DNA of 7,685 nucleotides, taken from the NCBI GenBank assembly GCA_902805755.1, contig CADCUA010000348.1:1-7685 (forward strand), read 5' to 3'. Under the pieces are notes generated by a model. That model was not told the DNA's origin. It ran no database searches and saw only the letters and a program-made list of their open reading frames with translations. Positions 1-7,685 of this stretch are shown here, piece after piece; position 1 is the stretch's first letter, and each line of letters starts with the position of its first letter. The stretch comes from an uncultured Lysobacter sp. (GTDB lineage Bacteria > Pseudomonadota > Gammaproteobacteria > Xanthomonadales > Xanthomonadaceae). The position numbers and the translations under genes are program-made.

Positions 1-234
1 TTCTGGAAGAACGTCGTAGGCCGCTCATTGCTGAGCGTCGTCCCGGGCAGCTGGTTCGACGTGGCCCAGATGAGCACGACGGACCTGGACGGCCCCGGTG
101 CGCTGCGCGACATCGTCAACCTGCAGGCCACGTATTCGGTGCTTGCGACCCCGCACCTGTGGGCAGGCGCTGCAATCGGCCTCGCCCTGATCTTCGCCGC
201 GATCCGCATGCGCCGTTGGCGCGACGAGGGCTGA
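1..234 (+). CDS. C-terminal fragment of a membrane protein, possibly an ABC-2 type permease
   Basis: Reading frame 1 is open from the first base of the window to a TGA at 232-234, giving the last 77 residues of a protein whose start lies outside. The visible part has a polar stretch (about residues 19-45), then one clear hydrophobic segment from HLWAGAAIG to LIFAAI (about residues 52-68), and ends in a basic tail, RMRRWRDEG. A final transmembrane helix followed by a short Arg-rich cytoplasmic tail is common in ABC-2 type transporter permeases, and the overall look fits that group. Too little is present for a firm family call, so any polytopic inner-membrane protein remains possible. The stop lies 35 bases before the next gene on the same strand, so the two are probably co-transcribed. 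An internal TTG at 28 should not be taken as the start, since the frame continues upstream to the window edge. Confidence 0.6.
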   Translation, partial: FWKNVVGRSLLSVVPGSWFDVAQMSTTDLDGPGALRDIVNLQATYSVLATPHLWAGAAIGLALIFAAIRMRRWRDEG

Positions 235-269
235 GGCCCGCGTTCGTAGAGAACCGACTGGAGAGACGC

Positions 270-941
270 ATGAAGACCCCACTCATGGCCGGCGTCGCAT
301 TGCTGGCCTGTGTTACCGCACTGACCGGCTGCGACGCGCAGCCCTCGACCGATGCCGTCACCGGCACCGTCGGCACCGAGATGTCCAGCGCCATCGAGAA
401 GGCCCGGCGCAAACTCGATACCGGCAATATCACGGTGTCGAACAGCGGTCCTGGGAAGGCCGAGATCACACCGACAGGCGACCTGCTCATCGACGGGCGC
501 ACCGTGCCGGTCTCGCCGCAGCAGCGCGCACTGCTGTTGGACTACCGCACGAAAGTGGCGGAGGTCGCTGGCGCCGGCATGGACATCGGGACCCAGGGTG
601 CAGGGCTTGCGATGAAGGCGATGGGCGAAGCGATGCGAGGCGTTTTTACCGGCGACACGCAGGGCATCGAGCAACGTGTCGAATCGCAGGCCGACGGTAT
701 CCGTGAAGCGGCGCGCAAGCTCTGTGACAGGCTGCCCGCGCTGCATGCTTCGCAGAAACAGCTGGCGGCCGCGCTACCGGAGTTCGCGCCCTACGCGACG
801 ATGACAACGAAGGACGTCACCGACTGCTACCAGGACGTCACGGACGGCGATTCCAATCCGCCCGGGCCGCCCACTGCGTCGATTGCGCCCTCGCCCACGG
901 CCGGGGCTGCACCGTCCGACCCGGTTGCCGGAGCCGAGTAA
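270..941 (+). CDS. Predicted lipoprotein, YggN/DUF2884-like
   Basis: A 223-residue envelope protein of unknown function. The ATG at 270 is chosen because GGAGAG (260-265) sits four bases upstream and because it yields a proper lipoprotein signal peptide: basic start MK, a hydrophobic run, then the lipobox L18-T19-G20-C21, with Cys21 the predicted lipidated residue. Residue +2 is Asp, which in E. coli retains lipoproteins in the inner membrane; sorting in this group may differ. The core (about residues 53-190) holds DLLIDGRTVPVSPQQRALL (71-89), a Gly/Ala-rich segment (101-128), and two further cysteines (C152, C186) that could pair in the periplasm. These features resemble the DUF2884/YggN family as I remember it. 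Residues 192-223 form a Pro/Ala/Ser-rich, probably disordered tail. The 35-base gap to the upstream membrane gene, with no visible promoter, suggests one operon. The role is unknown. Confidence 0.85.
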   Translation: MKTPLMAGVALLACVTALTGCDAQPSTDAVTGTVGTEMSSAIEKARRKLDTGNITVSNSGPGKAEITPTGDLLIDGRTVPVSPQQRALLLDYRTKVAEVAGAGMDIGTQGAGLAMKAMGEAMRGVFTGDTQGIEQRVESQADGIREAARKLCDRLPALHASQKQLAAALPEFAPYATMTTKDVTDCYQDVTDGDSNPPGPPTASIAPSPTAGAAPSDPVAGAE

Positions 942-952
942 GCCAATGATCC

Positions 953-984
953 ATAGCTGCCTCAGCACCTGATCAGGCAGCTGT
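953..984. terminator. Inverted repeat between convergent stop codons, possible bidirectional terminator
   Basis: The arms AGCTGCCT (955-962) and AGGCAGCT (975-982) pair over 8 perfect bases around a 12-base loop. On the plus-strand RNA a U-G and an A-U pair (954/983 and 953/984) extend the stem to 10 bp. It lies 11 bases after the TAA of the lipoprotein gene and 3 bases after the TGA of fumC, where a shared terminator would be expected. There is no T-tract on either side, so a classical intrinsic terminator is not shown. It could instead act as a 3' end stabiliser or a Rho-linked end. The loop also contains CCTGATCAGG (968-977), a palindrome that competes with the main stem. Confidence 0.5.
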
Positions 985-985
985 C

Positions 986-3923
<2,938 letters not shown>

Positions 3924-3940
3924 AGCAATCTGCCGATCAA

Positions 3941-3963
3941 GCGGTGACGCATCCCGTCGCCGC
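3941..3963 (+). promoter_or_regulatory. Hairpin in the purB-roxA gap, directly before the roxA ribosome binding site
   Basis: GCGGTGACG (3941-3949) pairs with CGTCGCCGC (3955-3963) over nine positions (eight Watson-Crick, one U-G) around the loop CATCC (3950-3954). The stem ends one base before GAGG (3964-3967), the roxA ribosome binding site, which lies seven bases before the ATG at 3975. No T-tract follows, so this is not a classical terminator. It could be an RNA processing or mRNA-stabilising element between purB and roxA, or it could affect ribosome access to roxA. The pairing was worked out by hand and no folding energy was computed. Confidence 0.5.
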
Positions 3964-3974
3964 GAGGTTCGATC

Positions 3975-5222
3975 ATGAAAAAGATCACACCCACCTCGAT
4001 TAGCAAGCAAAAGGCTGCGAAGACGCGCGCGCTGCCGCTGGAAGTCGATGCCGCGCGACGCCCGCCCCTTGGCATGACGCCGGCCGTGTTCCTGCGCGAC
4101 TACTGGCAGAAACGCCCGCTGTTGATCCGCAATGCGTTCCCGGGTTTCGTTTCGCCGATCGAGCCGGGCGACCTTGCGGGTCTTGCATGCGAGGAGGCCG
4201 CGCTTTCGCGCCTCATCTCGCAGGATCGCGAGCACGACACGTGGACCGTGCGCCATGGCCCGTTCGACGAGGCCGAGTTCCCGGGCATGCCACGTCAGGA
4301 CTGGACGCTGCTCGTGCAGGACGTCGACAAATGGGACGCCGATGTCGCGACCGTGCTCGCGGCCTTCGACTTCCTGCCGCGCTGGCGGATCGACGACGTT
4401 ATGGTCTCGTTCGCAGCGCCTGGTGGCTCCGTGGGCGCGCACGTCGATCAGTACGACGTGTTCCTGTTGCAGGCCGATGGCCATCGGCGCTGGCAGATCG
4501 ATGCCTCGCCGAATCCTCCGCTCGCATTTCGCGACGATGTTGAACTCAGGTTGCTGCGCGAGTTCAACCCGACGCACGAGTGGGTGCTGGGGCCGGGCGA
4601 CATGCTCTACCTCCCGCCCGGCGTACCGCACCACGGCGTTGCCGAGGACGCGTGCCTGACGTTCTCGGTCGGAATGCGCGCGCCGTCGGCTGCCGAGCTG
4701 CTGGGCGACTTCGTCGACACACTCGCGAGCGAGGCTGACGAGTCGTTGCGTTATCGCGATCCGGACCTGGCACCTCCGCGTGACCCCGCGGAAATTGACG
4801 CAGCCGCGATGGGCCGCGTGGTCGAAGCGCTCAACATGCTGCGGATGAACGATCCCGAGCGGCTCGGCGACTGGTTCGGCCGATTCATCACGGTCTATCG
4901 CAGCGCCGGGGTGGTCCAGGGCGAGGATGCGGCAGATGCCGGGGACCTCGAGGCGCAGCTTGATGACGGCGCTGTTCTGGCACGACACCCGTTCTCTCGC
5001 ATGGCTTGGCGCCGGTCTGCGCGCGGCGCGCGTCTGTATGTGAGCGGACAGGCGCTACCGCTTCCGATCAAGGACGCACCGCGCATCGCGAACTCGTCGC
5101 TGATAGACAGCGAGGCCTACCGCGCGTTGTCCGCCGAAGGGCGCGAGTGCCTCATGGAACTCGTGCGACAGGGACACTACCAACTCGTGGACGACACCGA
5201 TGAAGCCGGGCCTGATACGTGA
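3975..5222 (+). CDS. roxA: JmjC/cupin ribosomal oxygenase RoxA (YcfD), uL16 arginine hydroxylase
   Basis: RoxA is an Fe(II)- and 2-oxoglutarate-dependent oxygenase; the E. coli enzyme (YcfD) hydroxylates Arg81 of ribosomal protein uL16 (RplP). The 415-residue product matches it throughout: WQKRPLL (44-50), WRIDDVMVSFAAPGGSVGAHVDQYDVF (137-163), HRRWQI (170-175) and PPGVPHHG (214-221). The iron ligands are predicted as His156, Asp158 and His219, and Arg171 aligns with E. coli Arg140 near the 2-oxoglutarate site. The rest (about 235-415) corresponds to the dimerisation and winged-helix part of the family. The ATG at 3975 is preceded by GAGG at seven bases. Compared with E. coli YcfD (373 residues) there is a Lys-rich extension of about 27 residues at the N-terminus; Met34 is a possible later start. 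It sits 51 bases after purB and overlaps the next gene by 4 bases. Confidence 0.93.
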   Translation: MKKITPTSISKQKAAKTRALPLEVDAARRPPLGMTPAVFLRDYWQKRPLLIRNAFPGFVSPIEPGDLAGLACEEAALSRLISQDREHDTWTVRHGPFDEAEFPGMPRQDWTLLVQDVDKWDADVATVLAAFDFLPRWRIDDVMVSFAAPGGSVGAHVDQYDVFLLQADGHRRWQIDASPNPPLAFRDDVELRLLREFNPTHEWVLGPGDMLYLPPGVPHHGVAEDACLTFSVGMRAPSAAELLGDFVDTLASEADESLRYRDPDLAPPRDPAEIDAAAMGRVVEALNMLRMNDPERLGDWFGRFITVYRSAGVVQGEDAADAGDLEAQLDDGAVLARHPFSRMAWRRSARGARLYVSGQALPLPIKDAPRIANSSLIDSEAYRALSAEGRECLMELVRQGHYQLVDDTDEAGPDT

Positions 5223-6121
5223 GCGCGGAGCGATTCCATGTCGAGCCGGTGGATTTCCACGCAGCGCGCGAGGCGCTGCATGAGGTTCGCGGCATCGTAT
5301 TCATCCAGGGCCAGAATGTGCCTGCAGAGATCGAGCGCGACGAACTCGACCCGCAGTGCCTCCATGTCCTCGCTCGCAGCGACGACGGCGCGCCCATTGG
5401 CACCGGCCGGCTGACCCCGCAACGCAAGATCGGCCGCATGGCCGTGCTGGAGTCATGGCGCGGCCGCGGTGTGGGCGATGCACTGCTGCGCGCGCTGGTG
5501 GAACTGGCGCGGGACCAGCGGTGGGCCGCGGTCAGCCTGCACTCGCAGGTTTCGGCGATCGGCTTCTACGCGCGGCACGGCTTTCTTCCGGCGGGCCCTC
5601 GCTTCATGGAAGCGGGTATCGAGCACCAGACGATGACACTGACGCTCATCGGCCCCGCCGCCGTAGACACGCGTGAGCAGGCGGTCGTCGCGACACTTAG
5701 TGCGATCGCCGACGCGCGCCGCACCGTTCGCATCTACAGCCGCGAGCTGGATCCGGGGCTCCTCGACGTTCCCGAAGTGCTCGCCGCCTGTAGGCGATTC
5801 GCGGTGCGCGGCGGCGAGCTCCGGATCCTGCTGCAGGATGCCGAGGCCCCGCGGCGGCGCCTGGCGCCCCTGATCAATCTGTCCCAGCGCCTGCCGACAG
5901 CATTCGCATTCAGGACCGTGGACGATCCCGTTGACCACGCGTATCCGTCCGCCTTTATCGCGAGCGACATGGCGACCTGGTATTTCCGCCCCCTCGGCCA
6001 CAGCGTAGAAGGCGAGATGCAGATGCAGGGTGCCGCGCGTGCGCGCGAACTGGCGCGTGCGTTCGACCCGGTCTGGGAGCGATCACGCCAGTGCACTGAA
6101 TTCCGCGCACTCGGCATATGA
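5219..6121 (+). CDS. GNAT family N-acetyltransferase with a C-terminal PLD-like domain of unknown function
   Basis: A 300-residue two-domain protein. Residues 1-145 form a GNAT acetyltransferase of the ElaA-like type: FIQGQNVP (28-35), GTGRL (61-65), then motif A, RMAVLESWRGRGVGDALL (73-90), whose RGRGVG (81-86) binds acetyl-CoA, and HSQVSAIGFYARHGF (108-122) with Tyr118 as possible general acid. Residues about 150-300 form a separate alpha/beta domain (VRIYSREL 170-177, LRILLQDAEAPRR 201-213, SAFIASDMATWYFRP 244-258). Its layout recalls phospholipase D-like folds, but no HxK motif is present, so it is probably not an active PLD. Similar GNAT fusions are, I believe, annotated with an uncharacterised domain (DUF7931) in this bacterial group. 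The start is GTG, overlapping the roxA TGA as GTGA, which suggests translational coupling. The substrate is unknown; a ribosomal protein or other partner linked to RoxA is only a guess. Confidence 0.88.
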   Translation: MSAERFHVEPVDFHAAREALHEVRGIVFIQGQNVPAEIERDELDPQCLHVLARSDDGAPIGTGRLTPQRKIGRMAVLESWRGRGVGDALLRALVELARDQRWAAVSLHSQVSAIGFYARHGFLPAGPRFMEAGIEHQTMTLTLIGPAAVDTREQAVVATLSAIADARRTVRIYSRELDPGLLDVPEVLAACRRFAVRGGELRILLQDAEAPRRRLAPLINLSQRLPTAFAFRTVDDPVDHAYPSAFIASDMATWYFRPLGHSVEGEMQMQGAARARELARAFDPVWERSRQCTEFRALGI

Positions 6122-6166
6122 CAACACAGCCTTAAACACCGTCTGCGTCGCTCCGCCACCCCGGGC

Positions 6167-6172
6167 TATAAT
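6167..6172 (+). promoter_or_regulatory. -10 element of the sucA promoter
   Basis: A perfect TATAAT (6167-6172) stands in strongly GC-rich DNA, within the 132-base gap between the GNAT gene and sucA (6122-6253). The hexamer 17 bases upstream (TGCGTC, 6144-6149) is a poor -35, and there is no TGn extension, so the promoter may depend on an activator or have relaxed -35 needs. Transcription would begin near 6180, leaving a leader of about 75 bases. This marks sucA as the likely start of its own operon, normally sucA-sucB and often lpd. Confidence 0.65.
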
Positions 6173-6188
6173 CCCGCGTCTTCGCTGC

Positions 6189-6216
6189 CCGGACCGCGCC
6201 GCAGGCGCCGATCCGG
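6189..6216 (+). promoter_or_regulatory. Stem-loop in the sucA leader
   Basis: CCGGA (6189-6193) pairs with TCCGG (6212-6216), and inside it GCGCC (6196-6200) pairs with GGCGC (6204-6208) around the triloop GCA, with a small internal loop between the two stems. Ten GC-dominated pairs in 28 bases give a compact structure starting about nine bases after the predicted transcription start. No T-run follows. Its function, if any, could be transcript stability or control of sucA expression. Confidence 0.4.
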
Positions 6217-6253
6217 CCACCCGCCTTCCTAAAAGAGTTTCCCGATCGCCATC

Positions 6254-7685
6254 GTGGACAGCCTCCTCAAGCAGTTCTCCCAGTCCTCCCAGCTCGGCGC
6301 GAACGCCGCCTACATCGAGGACCTGTACGAGCAGTACTTGGTGTCCCCGGACAGCGTGTCGACGAAATGGAAGGCGTATTTCGACGGCTTCAAGGGTCGC
6401 GAAGCCGGCGACGTGCCGCATTCCGCGGTGATCGATTCGATCGCCGAGGCCGCCCGGGCTGCATCGCGCGGGCAGCTCAGCGCGTCTCATGGCGCCAGCG
6501 ACGAGCGCGAGCGCCATGTCGGGCGTCTGATCACGGCGTACCGCTCACGCGGCCATCTCGGTGCGGACATTGATCCGCTGGACATGTGGCAGAAGCCGGA
6601 CGCCCCCGATCTCACGCTCGCATTCCACAAGTTGTCCGACGCCGATCTGTCGAGCGAATTCAGCACCGGTGGCGTCGGTGGCCGCGAGCGCATGAAGCTA
6701 GGCGACCTGTTCGCACTGCTCAAGGCGACCTACACCGGTCCGATAGGCGCGGAGTTCATGCACATCTCCGACGCCGAACAGCGTCGCTGGATGTACGAGC
6801 GTCTCGAGCGTGCCGGCGGTCAGTTCGGCCGCACCGCGGAAGACAAGACGCGCATCCTCGAGCGCCTGACGGCTGCCGACGGCCTGGAGCGCTATCTCGG
6901 CACGAAGTACGTCGGCCAGAAGCGCTTCTCGCTGGAAGGCGGCGACGCGCTGATACCGCTGCTCGACACCACGATCCGCCGCGCCGGCGCGCAGGGCGTC
7001 AAGGAAGTCGTCATCGGCATGGCCCATCGCGGCCGCCTCAATGTGCTGGTCAACACGCTGGGCAAGCCGCCGCGGCACCTGTTCGACGAGTTCGAAGGCA
7101 AGTTCGAACACGTCCACAGCGACCTCGCCCACCAGGGCGACGTGAAGTACCACATGGGCTTCTCTGCTGACGTGGCAACGCCCGGCGGTCCGGTGCACCT
7201 CGCGCTCGCGTTCAACCCTTCACACCTGGAAATCGTCGATCCCGTCGTCGTGGGGTCGGTGCGCTCGCGCCAGGCGCGCCGCGGCGATGCCGGTCGCTCG
7301 CAGGTGCTGCCGGTGCTCATGCACGGCGATGCCGCGTTCGCGGGCCAGGGCGTGGTGATGGAACTGTTCCAGATGTCGCAGGCGCGCGGGTTCGCCGTCG
7401 GCGGCACGGTCCATATCGTGATCAACAACCAGGTCGGCTTTACAACGAGCGAGCGCCAGGACGCGCGCTCGACGCTGTATTCGACCGACGTCGCGAAGAT
7501 GGTCGGCGCACCGGTCCTGCACGTGAATGGCGACAACCCCGAGGCCGTGGTGTTCTGCGCGGAACTCGCGCTGGATTTCCGTAACACGTTCGGCAGGGAC
7601 GTGGTCATCGACCTCGTCTGCTATCGCCGCCACGGTCACAATGAAGCCGATGAGCCGGCGGCGACGCAGCCGCTGATGTACCAGA
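6254..7685 (+). CDS. sucA: 2-oxoglutarate dehydrogenase E1 component (N-terminal half, cut by window end)
   Basis: SucA is the thiamine diphosphate-dependent E1 subunit that decarboxylates 2-oxoglutarate and passes the succinyl group to the lipoyl arm of SucB in the TCA cycle. The window holds 477 codons, against about 933 residues in E. coli, and runs off the end with no frame break. The N-terminal peptide NAAYIEDLYEQYLVSP (17-32) is the typical E1o segment that contacts E2. Other marks are GMAHRGRLNVLVN (255-267) with the active-site His258, NPSHLEIVDPVV (321-332), the ThDP motif from HGDAAFAGQG (357-366) to INNQVGFTTS (390-399), and RRHGHNEADEPAATQPLMYQ at the edge. The GTG at 6254 gives VDSLLKQF, the usual family start, but the best purine-rich site (AAAAGAG, 6231-6237) is 16 bases away. 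An in-frame TAA at 6230-6232 bounds the start region. The downstream sucB is expected but not visible. Confidence 0.95.
   Translation, partial: MDSLLKQFSQSSQLGANAAYIEDLYEQYLVSPDSVSTKWKAYFDGFKGREAGDVPHSAVIDSIAEAARAASRGQLSASHGASDERERHVGRLITAYRSRGHLGADIDPLDMWQKPDAPDLTLAFHKLSDADLSSEFSTGGVGGRERMKLGDLFALLKATYTGPIGAEFMHISDAEQRRWMYERLERAGGQFGRTAEDKTRILERLTAADGLERYLGTKYVGQKRFSLEGGDALIPLLDTTIRRAGAQGVKEVVIGMAHRGRLNVLVNTLGKPPRHLFDEFEGKFEHVHSDLAHQGDVKYHMGFSADVATPGGPVHLALAFNPSHLEIVDPVVVGSVRSRQARRGDAGRSQVLPVLMHGDAAFAGQGVVMELFQMSQARGFAVGGTVHIVINNQVGFTTSERQDARSTLYSTDVAKMVGAPVLHVNGDNPEAVVFCAELALDFRNTFGRDVVIDLVCYRRHGHNEADEPAATQPLMYQ

Noticed and set aside
159..269. A 37-codon upstream extension of the lipoprotein gene overlapping the previous gene.
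   Set aside because: It would bury the signal peptide and lipobox behind an Arg-rich segment; the ATG at 270 has a ribosome binding site and a normal lipoprotein start.

Overview
The window is GC-rich chromosomal DNA (roughly two thirds G+C by eye) holding ordinary housekeeping genes with no mobile element, tRNA, rRNA or CRISPR array. The protein families, the many GTG starts, and the opening residues of the 2-oxoglutarate dehydrogenase E1 (VDSLLKQF...NAAYIEDLYEQYLVSP) point to a gammaproteobacterium of the Xanthomonadales/Lysobacterales (Lysobacter, Luteimonas or Xanthomonas-like). This placement comes from remembered family resemblance, not from a search.

Layout. Positions 1-234 hold the C-terminal end of a membrane protein, possibly an ABC-2 type permease. 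It is followed after 35 bases by a small lipoprotein gene (270-941) that looks like the YggN/DUF2884 family. Facing it is fumC (class II fumarase, 986-2404, minus strand). The 44 bases between the two stop codons contain an inverted repeat that could end transcription from both sides. A 142-base divergent region (2405-2546) separates fumC from purB and carries a TAGAAT -10-like hexamer and a C-rich pentamer repeat. The plus strand then reads purB (adenylosuccinate lyase, 2547-3923), roxA/ycfD (JmjC-type ribosomal oxygenase, 3975-5222) and a GNAT acetyltransferase fused to a second domain (5219-6121). The last two overlap by 4 bases (GTGA), so the three genes look like one operon. A TATAAT box at 6167 and a structured leader precede sucA (2-oxoglutarate dehydrogenase E1, 6254 to the window end, about half of the gene present).

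How the genes relate. FumC consumes or makes fumarate in the TCA cycle. PurB releases fumarate twice in purine synthesis. SucA consumes 2-oxoglutarate, and RoxA uses 2-oxoglutarate as co-substrate and releases succinate. The shared metabolites are real, but any regulatory meaning is inference. The least understood parts are the GNAT fusion protein, the hairpin placed directly against the roxA ribosome binding site, the purB start that lacks a Shine-Dalgarno sequence, and the ambiguous sucA start. I found no clear previously undescribed system; the roxA-GNAT pair is the best candidate for new biology.
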